Position numbers and translations under genes: made by a program. The notes under the pieces are model-generated. The model searched no databases and was not told where the DNA came from. It saw only the letters and a list, made by a program, of their open reading frames with translations. From Parietaria judaica (lineage: Eukaryota > Streptophyta > Magnoliopsida > Rosales > Urticaceae), in the NCBI GenBank assembly GCA_954871525.1, contig OX940868.1, positions 28,205,056 through 28,269,055 of the forward strand: a stretch of DNA of 64,000 nt, written 5' to 3'. How positions within the stretch are numbered: position 1 is the stretch's first letter; each line of letters begins with the position of its first letter. Shown piece by piece: positions 46,905 to 60,799 of this stretch.

Positions 46905-49214
46905 TCAAAAGTGTTGAGCTAGTTGACTTTGCGTGATTGGCCTACTCGCATGGGGTTGCTGAATTATCACTATTAGCGGTTCCGTGGAGCTTTCATTTCT
47001 CGATGTTGCCTGTAAAAAATGAAATAGAAATATCCCAAGAAACATTAGTTTATTTTAGTGGAATAAAAATTATGTCAAAAATGTTACTTACCACACCGAT
47101 ATTCCAATCATGGGTGCTAAAATCTTTGAAAGTCGCAGCGTCCATTTCCTTCAGAGTTCAGTCCCAGACAACATTATAACTAATTAATATCAAATATATA
47201 TGAGCTCAACACAATCTTTTATTTATTTCTTACAATGCTGTAGATAGGGGGGACTGTGGTTTCCCTTTTGGATTTGAGAGTTGGCATCACAGAGAACCTT
47301 GGAGCCAATTCCTGTGACCTGAAAGTCCACCTTCAAGAGAACAAACAATCTACTTGATACCGACTAATTCCAAGATTTGCGTAGAGTACGGGGTGAATAA
47401 TCAGGTATTCAATGTCGTATTTCATAAGAATGTTGTATTTCAGTATTTTTGATAAAGAAAATCGAATACTCCATTTGATAAATGAGACTCATATTTGTAG
47501 CAAACTTAATGTGCGGTTGCGATCATATCATTATTTTAATTAACATTATCTATCGTTTCGAAGAATATTACTAAGATTGAGTAAAACATTAATCAATATA
47601 TGCTATAAAATTTTAATAGCATAATCCTAGGTAAAAAAGTAATGATGAATATAGACTTTAAACTAATAAACTTGGTATGTATTTTATTGTGCAATAGAAA
47701 CAATAAAACTATAGATTAAATTTTAATCACTATTCAATGAATTCAGTTTCAATTTAGCTTATTTTATAATAACCGAACGCCATTACCGAATTTAAAATTT
47801 GGTTTTATTTGGTGTATTTGGTTTAAACCGCTTAAATATAGTATTTGGTATAATACAATATCGGTATATGAAATTTTCAATTTGATATTAGATTTTTAGG
47901 ATTTTTTTTTCGAGAGCACGGAAACATACCCAATGTAAAGAAATATACACAACTGTGCCCATTCTCTGACTAGCAGCCGAAGCCAGTAATACTCCGATGA
48001 GTCGTCCAAGTTAATGTATATCTGAAATGAAAATCACAAAGTTAGCAAATATAAACAAACTCAAAAGTTTTCAAGTGTGTCCGTGTCCGTGTCCGTATCC
48101 GTACCGCAGCCTCCACTATTGCCACTATCTGCATTGCTCCTTGGAATTTCCTGGACAAACACAGCCGGAGAGAGAAATTGTGAGCATTTCATACGGAATT
48201 CGGGCTCGGGTTTTTGACATTTGACGACTGACTCGTATATACACACTTGAACATGATGTACTTTGCGTGCACGGCCTCGCGCATGGCGTGAACGTCCTCG
48301 TCCGCTATAAAACTGAGCTGCTCTCTCAGAACCGCCAGGTTCTGAGACGTGTGGTGGAAGATCACGTAGAAAGTGACCACGTAATTGAACAACAACAGGA
48401 CCTAAATCACAATCCCAGTACAAAAATTCATACATATATATATAATATTAAAGTTTGCGGACCAAAATCTATCTTTCCGGCTCGGTCCTATCCAAAGCTT
48501 CGTATTGTGACCAAAATCTATTTTCGTTGCTCGCCGTGTTAAATTGATAACCTCGATAAATTAATTTCTCATGTATCGAGGTTGTTAATTAATAAAAATA
48601 ATTTAACAACGTTCTTCAAACTTATTAAATTATCAAGTATTAATTTAGCGAGTTAAAATTGCGAGAGTGCGTACAGAGGAGTAAGGGACAGAGGCCTTGT
48701 AGCCGACGAGGGAGAGGTAGAAGACGCAGGCGAGGCTGGCAGTGGCCCGGCGCTCGGCCAGCGAGAGGCGCTCGCACATGATGCAGTAGCCGTGCGCGAT
48801 GAGGAGGAACGACACGAACGACGCCGTCTGGAAGAGCACGCCGCTGACGTACACCCCGAACGACATCCACAGCGAGCATATCTCCAGGTTGTAGCACGAA
48901 TACCAGAACACGAACGACAGCGTCAGCTGCAAGGCCTTGATCAGCGGCACCGAAGCCAGAGTCCATTGCAGATTGTTCGTCTGCTCCAAAAGCTCCGTTC
49001 ATTATTTAGTCTAATAAATCGATCAAACCGAGCAGAATCGAATCGAATCGAACCGGAGTATCGGAATTGAGATCGGGACCTGGAAATGGCGCTTGGCGTA
49101 GGTGTTGAGCGTCCAAGAGCAAGCGGAGACGAACCAGATTGACCAGAACGCCAAGTAAATAGCCGGCAATGGCCGGTACGACTCGTCCAACGCGCTCTCT
49201 TCCGTTGCGTTCAT
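46905..49214 (-). CDS. Seven-transmembrane protein, possibly lung-7TM/GPCR-like (CAND) family, eight exons
   Basis: The exons (minus strand) are 49214-49080, 48980-48675, 48401-48247, 48150-48105, 48021-47930, 47330-47234, 47148-47092 and 47009-46905, in phase, giving 330 residues. About seven hydrophobic segments are visible, starting with YLAFWSIWFVSACSW and ending with WAQLCIFLYIGWTF. A polar loop carries LREQLSFIADEDVHAMREAV, and the soluble tail contains SIEMDAATFKDF and EPLIVIIQQP. I recognise it as a conserved plant multi-pass protein and think it belongs with the lung seven-transmembrane/candidate GPCR group. Unlike those, it has no signal peptide or large N-terminal lumenal domain, so the subfamily is uncertain. 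Endomembrane localisation is an inference. Exon 4 ends inside a hexanucleotide repeat. Confidence 0.8.
48075..48104. repeat. (GTGTCC)n repeat at a splice donor
   Basis: Four to five near-perfect hexamers run straight into the exon 4 donor of the 7TM gene at 48104/48105, so the donor is the last unit of the repeat. Confidence 0.75.
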
Positions 49215-49277
49215 CGCTCGAAGGTCTCAAGAAGACAGAAATGGCGAAGCTTTGAATCAAAAGAGACACAGTGATTA

Positions 49278-49314
<37 letters not shown>

Positions 49315-50553
49315 GTATATGTATATGTATAACGTGTCTGTTCGATCTGCGTTGTGCGAGAACCGCGAGCGCGAATGGTTCGCGAATGATATGGATATGA
49401 ATCGGAGTGGCTGAGTAACTTTGGTGAAGTGGAAAGACGAAAATACCCTTGGGAATTTTTGGGTTTTGGGGGAGTTAGAGAGGGGCAAAAGAGACCGAGA
49501 AACGTAAAGATGATGAGAAGTGAAGTTGGTGGGCTAAAAAAGTGAGAAAGACGACCAACTTCATCACAATTATGCTTTGGCTATTATTTCTCTAATTTTG
49601 GTTTAATATTGTTGTGGCGTGGTTCGAGGGTCAATAAGTAAGAACCTTCCTCTCTGCATGAAGATGAATTAATGTTTTTATTATGTAGCTAAGCCTAAGC
49701 TTATTAATAATTTTAGAATTATTAAAGATAATTAAAACAAGGACGTGGATACCACTTTAAATCACGATTATTGTTTGCCTTGTATACATTTATTGTATAG
49801 TTATATTCTATGTTTTAGAGTCCGATTAGAGTAAGTCAGCCCGCTATTTTAATTTATACGTATATTGATATCGATTGTGCCGATCCGACTTTATAGATAT
49901 ACCACAAAACCGAGAGAGTTTTCACACACAAAAAAATAATCAAAATTTAAAAATGTTAACATATATATATATATATATATATATATTTTTTTTACGAATA
50001 AGAGATTCTTAAAGGATTCCAAGGGATTGTGTGATAATTGATAAGAAAATATGAAGAAATTATGAGATTTTTTTTTTTGGTCAAACGTTGAATTTGAAAC
50101 TAAAAGGTAATTTTAAAAAATTAGTCCTTAACTGATACGAACTTTTGCTCAAACGGAACTCTGGTTATGTTATACACAAGTTTCTGCTATATGCTATATG
50201 GTCGTAAATGCAAGTACATATATATTAATATATCCTATTTATAACTTATAGTGTTATGTAGCTCATATCTAAGATATTTTCTACATAATTATTTTTATAA
50301 TATTTTTAGACGATTCATAAATTCTTTAAGACTGTAGGCGTGAAATTACAGGAATCTATTTTAATAGGTACAGCAAAGTAAGAGAGTTTTGGGATACATA
50401 TACTTAGGATACATGTACATGAATAAGAATAAGAAAATTTAGGCTTGTTAATATTTAATCATATTACATTATCAACTGCTACACAAAAAAGTAGGTATGC
50501 AACTGATTTATTCATGTGAAGTTTATAGGTCTAATCCTAACATATTTTGCTCA
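49215..50553. other. Upstream of the 7TM gene; AT-rich spacer
   Basis: A (TA)n/(TATG)n tract lies at about 49279-49330, within the presumed leader or promoter of the 7TM gene, and another TA tract at about 49963-49986. No gene is seen. Confidence 0.5.
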
Positions 50554-50554
50554 C

Positions 50555-50559
<5 letters not shown>

Positions 50560-50612
<53 letters not shown>
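50560..50612. repeat. (TA)n microsatellite
   Basis: About 26 TA dinucleotides in tandem, directly before a GA-rich stretch. Confidence 0.9.
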
Positions 50613-50615
<3 letters not shown>

Positions 50616-51420
50616 AAGAGAGAGAGAGGGGGAGAATGTCGGTTCACGATCACCCCAATCCCGTTGTCTAGGAACACCTTATTGGAAACCTCGTCGAAGT
50701 TGAATATGTCGGGACTTGAATCACGCATGTGATGCGCTTTCCTAATAGTATTTCGAGCACTCGGAATCGTCTTCGAGTCTGCTTGCAAGAATACCCAGGA
50801 TAAGACAAGCCTTAATGATCAAAAATCACAAGACGAAGTGATCTTCGAACAGTAAGCAAGAACACGTTTCTGGAGAGTGTTTCTGTGTGTATGAGAAAAA
50901 ATGATTCAGAGCAGTTATTCGTTTCTGCATGCAAAACGAAATTTTAAAGGCCCAAAAACAGTTACTTTGTGAAAGTAGCGACCCTTCACAAGTAGCAGTT
51001 ATTGGTCTGAAACGGAAAAATAAGTGCCTCAAGTGCGCCTACAAGAGGCCACTAGCACCTCTACGCCCACGCACCCGACCCGGAGCCGGACCCGGTGTCA
51101 CCGGTGGTGACACCGGCGAGGGTGGCGGTGCGAAAGCGTGAGGTGGCATAGTCTCGCCACCTCGCCTCCACACGGCACTCATGTGGCATACTTATCACTA
51201 TGCCACATGTTGAGCTCACATCACCATTGGTTTCCTTATATATTGCACAAAGTCTTTGTATTTAATCATGTGGGACTTTTGACATTCCCACATTTATTAC
51301 CCACTCAACACATTACACTTGCTCACTTATTAGAACATTTATTGGTCATTTATTATCAATAAATTCCAACACACCTCTACTTGTCTCACATTCACCGGTC
51401 ATACACACACTACCACTAGG
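50613..51420. other. GC-richer unexplained island, probable decayed transposon
   Basis: This 800-bp stretch differs from the surrounding AT-rich DNA. It holds a palindrome with 11-bp arms CCGGTGTCACC/GGTGACACCGG (51092-51116) and a second with arms CATGTGGCATA/TATGCCACATG (51180-51209). A minus-strand frame at 50555-50788 reads plausibly (DSSPDIFNFDEVSNK) but ends in the TA repeat. No domain was recognised. It may be an LTR or other retroelement remnant. Confidence 0.4.
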
Positions 51421-54400
51421 TACTATAAAAGGGGAATTTTTAACTATGTACGTGATCCCAAAAGCACGGGAATGCTAGTTCCTATTTCTTGCCTATGAGG
51501 AACCGGAGTTATTTGGCTCCGGGTAGCAAAAACTCGAACATACCCTAGAGAAACAGAGGCTTAAACTTTTTAATTTGGGTTAATCTCAACCCTATGTAGA
51601 TAGACTTTGGCCAGGTTTAGTCTAATGGGCTTAAGTATTAATTATGATTAGTCACTCATTAAGAATACAATGGGCTAAATCTAGTCTTGGGCCATTGAGC
51701 CCATCATTTTGAAACTATTTATTGAACTAAACTATAGAAATGAGATCATAATTCTTGAAGTCATAAGACTTTTATGAATGCAAAATGATAATGGTCACTA
51801 CATACTAAATAACGATTTGTTATATATTGTGAGTTTTATTGATCTCTCATTACAAAGTTGTTAGATGGTATGATAACTTCAGGTATGGTATTAAGATATG
51901 CTTGGTTGACGGTGTAATTAGGGCGGAAAATTTGGGACCAGACATGAAGTACGACACGATTACGAACGTTATAAGTTCGGGTCTATCTTAGATAAGTTTC
52001 AGTCTAACCGTGTCAAAACTTTTGTGAAATACAATTTTTTTTATTATTGATTTTCTTGCTATGATATATATGGTTTTATTTGTTTAACGGTAAATACATG
52101 CAAAAGTACTAAGAAGTGCACAAAATTCTACAACATATTTCAAATCCTATTTTATCGTTATAAAAATACCAAAAGTAATTTCTCTCATTTCACCGTAAGT
52201 TTAACGTGACTTTTGTAAGTTTTGTTCCGATTCATCCATTAGATGTCACTTATTACTTTTTAATAATATATTCTTCCGTTTAACTATTCATGATATTAGT
52301 GGTATATTTTGTGTCTGAAATTAACTATGATCACCTCTCTTCAATTTAGTAGTTTGACTAAATTGGCATGTTAGTAGTTTTAGATATATGGTTGTGGAAT
52401 AGCATTCTAAATAAATAAATTGACTAGTAAAAGACTTGGTAAATGGTAATAAAGAATTGGCTTAGCTTTCCTCCTGCAAAGCCCTAAAGTTGTCGAATAT
52501 ATATATTTGCTTTCATTTTACGAGAGACTTTGGTTTTGATTATATATATATATATATATATTTTTAAAGTGAAAGGTTGTTGTTGATTAATGGTGATAGC
52601 TTTTATCTTCGAATTTAATTTTCTGAACGTACGACACGTTTTGAAAGATTTATTCAACTTACTTGGATATAGAATCATTTTTTTATTTTTTATTTTGTCT
52701 GTCCCAACCAATAATGGGGGTTATATTAACTATTAAGTGTATATCTTTTAATAAAGTAATTTATTGTAACGAACTTATAATCATAATATACACGTCATTC
52801 AAAAAGGAATGGAAAGAAGCGAAAAATAAAGAAAGTTAGTCAATGGCAGGTGGCTAGTCATCTGATCAAACGTTCTGTTAAGATTTATATGTAGATATAT
52901 AATTATTGTATAAAAACTCTTAGCTTGGACTAATTTACAACACTTGAGACCAATATGTTTTTTTTGGCATAGTTATCTAGTCAAGGTTAATAGCGGTAAA
53001 GTACGAATGTTTTGATTTAATAGTAGTAAAAAATTTAATATCACAGGCAAAAGTTACAATGTCTATTATGTTAGTTCTCTTTAAAAAAATCAGTTTTTTT
53101 TTTTTTTTTTTTTTGTGAAAATCATGTTTATACCATAAAAGAGATTTAAAAAAAAAAGTGACGCATGTACAAAATTTAACGAAATGTGCAAAATTTTGTT
53201 AATTAAATTGATTAAAAAAAAATAGATAAAATTTTAGAGATAAGCGAAATCGTAGATAATGAGAATTTTGACAGTAAAAGAAAAAAGAAATTTGATTCAC
53301 CACAAGAACTAAAAGATTAGATACTTTAAACTGTAGTCTGTATTCACCATTGTATTTATAAGCCGTAATAGTCTTAACTCTTCAACCAGACATAAAGATA
53401 TAATGAAGATTGGCTTCCAATGGCATCTATATTTGAAATGACTTAGCCGCCATTGATATCAAATTTATTTCATTCATCTTATCATTAAATACTTAATCGT
53501 CCAATGTAAATTTGACTTCTTTTTTTAGGGTAAGTGTATGTATTAATGCTCAACTTTGCCCCCATATTAAAAAAAAAATGTTTTTAAAACAACGCACATG
53601 TGATCACAATTCACCAACTCAAAATTTAATAATATAGTATAGTCTTTTTCTATACAATGAAATGTTACTTTCTACGATTAGTTGGACTACAAAAACTTTG
53701 GCATAAGACAAAGTCCTAACTACCTTAATTTGTAACTATATATGAAATAAAATGTGCAAATCGATTGGTTTATTTTTATTTTAAAATTCTACTAACTAAT
53801 CAATGTAAACTATTACTATCTGTCAATTTTTTTTTATTTTTATAAAAATGAAGTTATCGTGGTCGGTGTGGTACAACTGCACAAATGTAGTACATTATCT
53901 TTGAGTTAAGTCACTAACATTTTTTTAAAATTTGATGAACAGGCGATTTAAGTATTAAAATATAAGTTTTCAAAAAACAGTAAAATAACGTATGTATGTT
54001 ATTTTTAAGGAAGCACAAATGGCGATGGCTTGTCCAGGTAAAATGTAAATTGCCATAACGAACACATGTTTGCTCATGTCTCAAATGTAAAATTTGAATA
54101 TATTGTACATGAAATATAATTGTAGAAAAATATGTTAAATAAAAATGAGTAAATTCTTTGGAGCAAGCAAAAGTCTAAGTGCTATGCGTGCTTAAGAAAT
54201 TATGTCCTTTAGAACATCCTTCACAACACAATCACATAAATTAACATTTCAAAATAAGAATTTATGTGCTCTGAATATGTAAATTACCAAATGCTCATAT
54301 TTTTGTTTTAAGGATTAATAATGTAACAAGTACCTAATGTCTTTATGTTATGATGATACGTACTCAATTTTTTTCCCCTTCTTTTTCAACCGAAGTCCAG

Positions 54401-56560
54401 TACACACTTTTTTACTGCCTAAGTTCTAAATGTTCACTATTTTTCTTTATCCAATTTTCATCCATTTTTTAATTGAAAGTGTTTTTGGATGTACGTTAAG
54501 TTTTAGACATATGAGTCACTTCCGAGGAAAAAATAATTTGTTGAAGATATATAGAAAGTTCTATTAATCAAATTGAGAAGGTTGATGAAATTTTTAAAGA
54601 AAAGCATATTAGTGGAAATTAAAATTCAACTATTTTTTTTTTTGTATCTTTTCTATTAAAAATATATATTAAATAGTTATGCTGCCATTAAATCTTCTAA
54701 TTAGTCCACGATGATGCCAGTTTTCATAGTCTCCATTATTTGACAATATTATTCTCAATCTTTGATGCCATATCATATCCTTCCAATGTGATCTTCCCTT
54801 AAACCGTAAATATGGTAATAAATCCAATATCGGTATTGAATTTATTTTTTCTAGATAAACCAAAAAAAAAAAAAAATTAGGTTCAGGTTGTATCAAGAAA
54901 AAATTGTTATGTTTTTTTACTTTATTTTACTTTTTATCTTTAGATTTTAATCGATCAATCAAAGCTGTCGGATTAAAAATGCCAACGATTTATATTCGAC
55001 ATAAGGAAAAAATAATTTGATTTTTTTTTTCAAAAAAAAAAAACACCGTAACCAAAAAGTTCCGATTTTGGATTTAACATGATTCATAACTTTTAAATCC
55101 AAAAAAAATCTGGAACCATAACTATCAGGTTTTGGATTTTTTCCGAATTTTACTCGGATATCCTATTATCTGAATGCTAGATTTACAACATTATCTTCCC
55201 TCTCTAAACAATCAAAAAACAAATTATTCCTATACAAAAATATGGCCAAATATATTGTAATATGATCATTTAATTCTAATCATCACTAAGGGAATTTACA
55301 AAATATTGAAATTAATTATTGGGTCTACTAAACTAATCTCTGAGTTGTACTCTGTTATAATGCTCTGAATTCGAATCCATGCAGCCCACGTGCAACGAAC
55401 TATATTATTGACGATTTTTATTTTCTCACCATTATTAAATAGCAACATGTTATGAGGAATGGTTTATAACATATGGCACTTAAGATGTCGTTTTTAATAT
55501 ATATAATATTTCTTCTGACTTTCCTTCAATTATGATCCGTTGCAATCGACAATCAATAGAAAGAGATGTTCTAACACATAAGCTTACACCATAAAATCGG
55601 ATCTTATTGTGAGCCTAACAACTTTGCTAAATCTTTTAAATTATATATATGTATATATATTGTGAATATAAGTGTATATGTGTTTGTTGAAATATATTGT
55701 CTTCTCGAAAAATTGCTAAATTATTTGCAAATTCAACCAAACTTCTCTAACTAAGGCTTTAGACAAGAATGGCCCAAAAACTAAAGCTGACCCTTAATTA
55801 ATTTACACAAAGTACCTCGCTACATATTCCTTTTATTTTCAACTCCATTTACTCTATTATTACACCAAATTAGGATATTAATTTTGCATTTAACTTTCTC
55901 GTATTTATCTTAATACTCTTATATTTATTTAGTATATTTCGATTCTACTACTTATTCATTATTTAAATAAAATATCACTCCATAATATAATTCTAAATAG
56001 AAATACAAACAAGCTAATATTAATATATATTTAAATAAGATTACAATGCAACACAAATAAAATAAAATTCATATTCACAATATTTCCCGATCTTGGAGGT
56101 CCCGATGCTATTTTCTCTGAGTACTAGTTTATGTATTGTAATTTTGTTTCCGATTTTATTTTGTTGTAATGTGCTTTGTGTTATATTAATACCGTTTTTT
56201 TTTTCATTGTTAATGTAATGTTATATTCTTTCGGTATAAATGTCAATGTCATTATAATTTTTTTCTAAACTACAAATGTAAATGTTGTATTTTAAATTAT
56301 TGTGATATTTTGAATATATCATATAATAAATTTAGATTTTTTTTACAAAGAATATTGATAATTTTAAGGGTAAATATAATATAATTTTATAAAATAATAT
56401 AAATATATAATAATAAACTTTAGAAGGACTATACAATATTTTTTTTTTTTTTTTTTGCAGTAAACTAACAGTGCCCCATCAAATAATAGGTTTGGCGCGA
56501 CTCTAACGATTGACCATCCCACGCTATTTTAAATTTTAACGTGGGTCAATTCATGCAATT
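51421..56560. other. AT-rich intergenic DNA, no gene supported
   Basis: Only short open frames, homopolymer runs and TA tracts (for example about 52541-52561) are present. No domain, tRNA or clear transposon ends were recognised. Confidence 0.5.
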
Positions 56561-58380
56561 TTCAGCATTTTACTATAGGTGATTTGCGTCAATACCCCTT
56601 GAACTTTGAGTATCCTTGCATGTAGCACCTTCACCTTTAAAAATAGCATCCAAACTCTCAACTTTGAGCTCATTGTTATTTGCACTCTTTGAACTTAGAA
56701 ATGATACGATGCACTTATATGTTTTAGATTTTGGCTGTTTACATGAATTCAATGTGTTATGCAACTGGTAAATAAATTAAAATAAAGGGATTTAGTATGA
56801 CTAAACAAAACATGTATTTGGTGCGGTTTTAAACTAATAATAGACCAAATATCACATTTTTGTATTTTATATAATCAAAATTGAATACCTTATTTTCAAG
56901 ATGAAAACCGCATCTACCGTATAATCATCATACTGTTTTGATTGCGGTAGTATCGTTATTCTTTTTACCATTTTTACCGTTTCTAAGATCCACTAAGTCC
57001 CAAAATAAATAAATAATACTAATAAAATTTTACAAGTCCGTACAACATTGAAACAATGAATGATAACCTAAAAGATGGCTAATATAGGTAAGTTTTTACT
57101 TCTTTATTCTAAGTTCCATGTCTTACCATCCACAATTACACCATTAATCATTGGACAAAGAAGTAGATACTTTTTTTTCCTGACATTGTGATAAATATGA
57201 CTATTAAAAGTGCTAATAAAAGCATAATCGATTAAAAAATCGGTTCACGATTTCTTTTATTTACCTTTACTACGTAAATGTTATTTTCAAAATTAAAAGT
57301 GCTAAATAAAAGCTTAATCGAAACCATTAGTATTAACTCTAATTACCTTATTATTATTACTGTACATAGGCAAACAAATCAGTATTACGAATTAATAATG
57401 ACGTGATGATTAAGAAGAGGGAAATTGTTTGAATAAGAAGTTAAGAACGGACAAAAGGAAGTGACATTCATAACGGACAAAACCAGAGGGGTGACGTGGA
57501 CAATTGAGTCTTGAAGAATATATTATTTATATATTTAATTATTGGAACGTTACTACACAATCACTGAATCACATAATACAACTTACAATATGTTCTGTAG
57601 GACCTACTTACAGACCAATTCCTCCTCTGGGTTCCACCTTCTTAACTTGTCGTACCTCATGCACTACATTTCACATTTTTACTTCTAGAAAAAACTGTAA
57701 AAAGAAATTCTACCTTACAGTATGTAGTGTAAAAAATACTTTCGATCTATAACCTTTTTTTTTGCTCGAATAAATATTTTTAATTATTCTTACTATTTTT
57801 TGTAATTAGTAAACTTATTTACGAGTTTTTCATTTTTTTTGAATTTTATCGTGCTAATTGCATAAAATAAACGAATTATGTAGTCATCAATTCATTATCA
57901 ATTATATACTATTCTTTTAATCATTATTATGAGAGGTGAATTAAGAAAAATAAATGAACATAGACACTAATCATCATATGTCAATCTTTTTGTCCGAAAA
58001 CTAACGGCTCATCATGTGTGCGTATTCGCAAAACGAACAAATCGTTATATTTTAATAATTAAAAATTAATCATTATAGTAAAAACTAAAAAAATTTAATG
58101 CATAAAAGACGAAACCGAATTCATTCACTTTATTCTTGGAAAACATGGCCAAATCTGCCCTGACAGAAAAGTACAAATCCAAGTCATGTAAATTGTAATT
58201 GTTAATTGTTAGTATATGCTGTCGTCATAAATTAAATAATAATAATAATAATGATAATAATAAATAAATTAATTAATTAATAGATTAGTCGCTGTAGAAG
58301 GAGCGCGCTCACCATTTTCTTACTTGTCTACAAAAAGCCCTTCGATCACTCTCTCTTTCTTCCTCAATCCTCTCTCTCTC
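56561..58380. other. AT-rich spacer and ERF promoter region
   Basis: Near 56575-56760 is a block (GGTGATTTGCGTCAATACCCC...) typical of degenerate Mutator-like arms. The last 100 bp before the ERF gene are CT-rich (CTCTCTCT at about 58365-58386), probably its 5' leader. No gene is seen. Confidence 0.45.
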
Positions 58381-58403
58381 TCTCTCTACCAAAATTTACA
58401 GAC

Positions 58404-59117
58404 ATGTGTACGGCCGATCAAACCAACACTAACTGCATTCCTCAAGACAATTCATTCTCCTCCTCCTCCTCCTCCTCGTTAACCTCCACGTCATCGCCGT
58501 CGAACAAGAAGCGGAAGACCCCGTCCGTGTCGAGCGGAGCACCGTCGTCTGTGCCGGCGTACCGCGGTGTGCGGATGCGGAGCTGGGGCAAGTGGGTGTC
58601 GGAGATCCGGGAGCCCCGGAAGAAGTCTCGAATCTGGCTCGGGACCTTCTCCGAGCCCGAGATGGCTGCGCGTGCGCACGACGTGGCCGCCATCGCCGTG
58701 AAGGGCCCGGCCGCCATCCTCAACTTCCCCGAGCTCGCCGCCTCCCTCCCCCGCCCGCTCTCGCTCTCCCCGCGCGACATACAAGCCGCCGCCTCCAAAG
58801 CCGCCGAAATGGCCCACCTGACCGCGTCGCCAATAGGCAAAGTAACGACGTCTTCGTCTTCATCGTCTTCGTCTTCGTCCTTGTCGAACGCAGCTGAAGA
58901 CGAGGAACTGGGGGAGATTGTTGAGCTGCCGAACATAGACGGGTCGGGGTTTGGCCCGCCCGAGCAGGGGACGGAGTTCGTGTTCCTCGACTCGGTGGAC
59001 GGGTGGGCCTACCCACCGAGCCTCGAGGCGTTCGAGCTCGGAGCTGAGTTCGCGTACGGTGAGTTCTGTGACCAGAGTCATCAAGAAATCGAAGGTTTAG
59101 TGCTTTGGAGTAACTAG
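58404..59117 (+). CDS. AP2/ERF transcription factor, DREB subfamily (TINY/A-4-like), single exon
   Basis: The product is 237 residues with no intron, as is usual for ERF genes. A Ser-rich N-terminus and the basic run NKKRK (about 34-38, a likely nuclear signal) precede one AP2 domain (about 53-110: [37 protein letters not shown]). Val65 and Glu70 occupy the V14/E19 positions that mark DREB-type factors, which bind DRE/CRT (CCGAC) elements. The region after the domain ([16 protein letters not shown]) and the acidic tail with [23 protein letters not shown] and a C-terminal LVLWSN are typical of the A-4 group, where the tail is thought to activate transcription. It is GC-rich in third positions, in contrast to the flanks. 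From memory it corresponds to AT3G16280. Confidence 0.93.
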   Translation: MCTADQTNTNCIPQDNSFSSSSSSSLTSTSSPSNKKRKTPSVSSGAPSSVPAYRGVRMRSWGKWVSEIREPRKKSRIWLGTFSEPEMAARAHDVAAIAVKGPAAILNFPELAASLPRPLSLSPRDIQAAASKAAEMAHLTASPIGKVTTSSSSSSSSSSLSNAAEDEELGEIVELPNIDGSGFGPPEQGTEFVFLDSVDGWAYPPSLEAFELGAEFAYGEFCDQSHQEIEGLVLWSN

Positions 59118-60799
59118 TTGGTTAAGATTAGGATTGATCAGTACTATAGATTCTTTTTTAATTCTTTTTTTGTGTTGTTTGGTCTTAATTTCTCACTAAC
59201 ATCATTGTTCTTGTTGTATGTAAACACATTTAGAGTTCCAAATTGGTTAGTTAAATAGAGATTGGTGCTTATTTGTTTCCTTCACTCTTTGTCTTTCTGT
59301 TTCTTGGGTCAATGTTTAATGTGATCAACATGTTATAATGTACATTATTATTATTGTGAATCATGAATATCAAAGGAAAATAATCAATGTAGGTGCACAT
59401 ATATAGCTAGTTTGTGTTGAGCATTTTTGGCACATGGTCAACCTTGTTTTTATTATGTATCATCACCAACAACTTGGCGAAGTTGATGCCACTCAATATA
59501 TATATATAATATTGTGTGAAGTCCTATATTATTGAATGATGTGATATAACTTACTCTTTGCAACTAGGCTAGTTTCCATGTGCCCTAATACAAATCTAGG
59601 CTTAAATCATTGGCCTACTAATTAAATAATTACTGCCGTAAAACATGATCAATATATAATTATATGAAGTGTTATTTTATTAATCTAGAACTGGATTTTT
59701 AGGTTTTTTTTATTATTATAATAACGGGAATTCTAATTGAGCGTAAATTTTGATAACATTCTGCTTTTTATACTTAAAAAAAAATGTTTCTTGATCTTTA
59801 GATTGCGATTTGACAGTCTAAATTAATATATCTTGTAAAAATACTTAAAACATAAAAGGTTAAATCCGTTTTTGATAATTTTGGTTCAAGGTTTTTTCCC
59901 GGAACCGAAATTACCAAAAGCTAATATACACGGAATAGATAAAGAATCGGATTTTCGGTCCCTCGACTTCTTTAATAAGTGCAAAGTTGATCAGATGTTT
60001 TTTTTTTCCTTCAATATTTGACTTCTATTTTTTCAATCGCTTTTTTTTTTACTACTATTATACTTATTCTTCCTCATCCACGTAGTATTTAATATTTCTA
60101 AATTTTTTGTTCTTGTATTATAGCACCGTTACGTACAGTAGTATCAAGGTACGGTTGTTTTGAGTTTAAATGCATATAAATACGGTATTTATAGTGCTAA
60201 ATCAAACCGTTGTAAAGAGAAGATAACGAGTAATATACATGGTATTATCGTCCACATATTTCTCCATTGGTGATAGACATAAATGAAAGCGAAATTGCGA
60301 AATGAACCGTTGAAATTAATATCTACGTATTTATTCCAATTATATTTGGACTTTGGAGTACTCACACGTCTACAAATATATATATTCAAACCATTGGCCC
60401 TAGGGTTTGGAAGAGACAAAATGTACCACTTTTATATTAATGCAATTTCGAAAGTTTTTTTTTCTTTCTTTCCAAAGGAAAAGATAAATCCAGCTGCCCA
60501 TATGTTTCTTGCCTAACACTTTTACGTCGTTTTCTCGATAGCTTTTGGCCAAATCTCAAAAGTACCTATTTTTCACATTGATTGTTTATCAGTCACACAC
60601 ATAATATAAGATACTAACCATATTGTATATTTGTATTGTAATATTTTACTTTTTGCTAAACGACTATAAAATCTTGACAAACTTTCGTTAAAAGAAAAAG
60701 GTAGCGAACTATCGTTGTAACTTATAACTTATAATGTTCCATATAGTCCGATTAAAATAAAGGAAATGAAAGAGAAAACGAGTTTTATTTATTTATTAT
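59118..60799. other. Downstream of the ERF gene, AT-rich
   Basis: 3' UTR-like T-rich sequence follows the stop. Near 59865-59965 there is GGAACCGAAA/TTTCGGT-rich DNA resembling decayed hAT arms. No gene is seen. Confidence 0.45.

Noticed and set aside
54300..54500. Possible Mutator-like arm sequence (ACAAGTACCTAATGTC...)
   Set aside because: No mirrored arm or target duplication found nearby.
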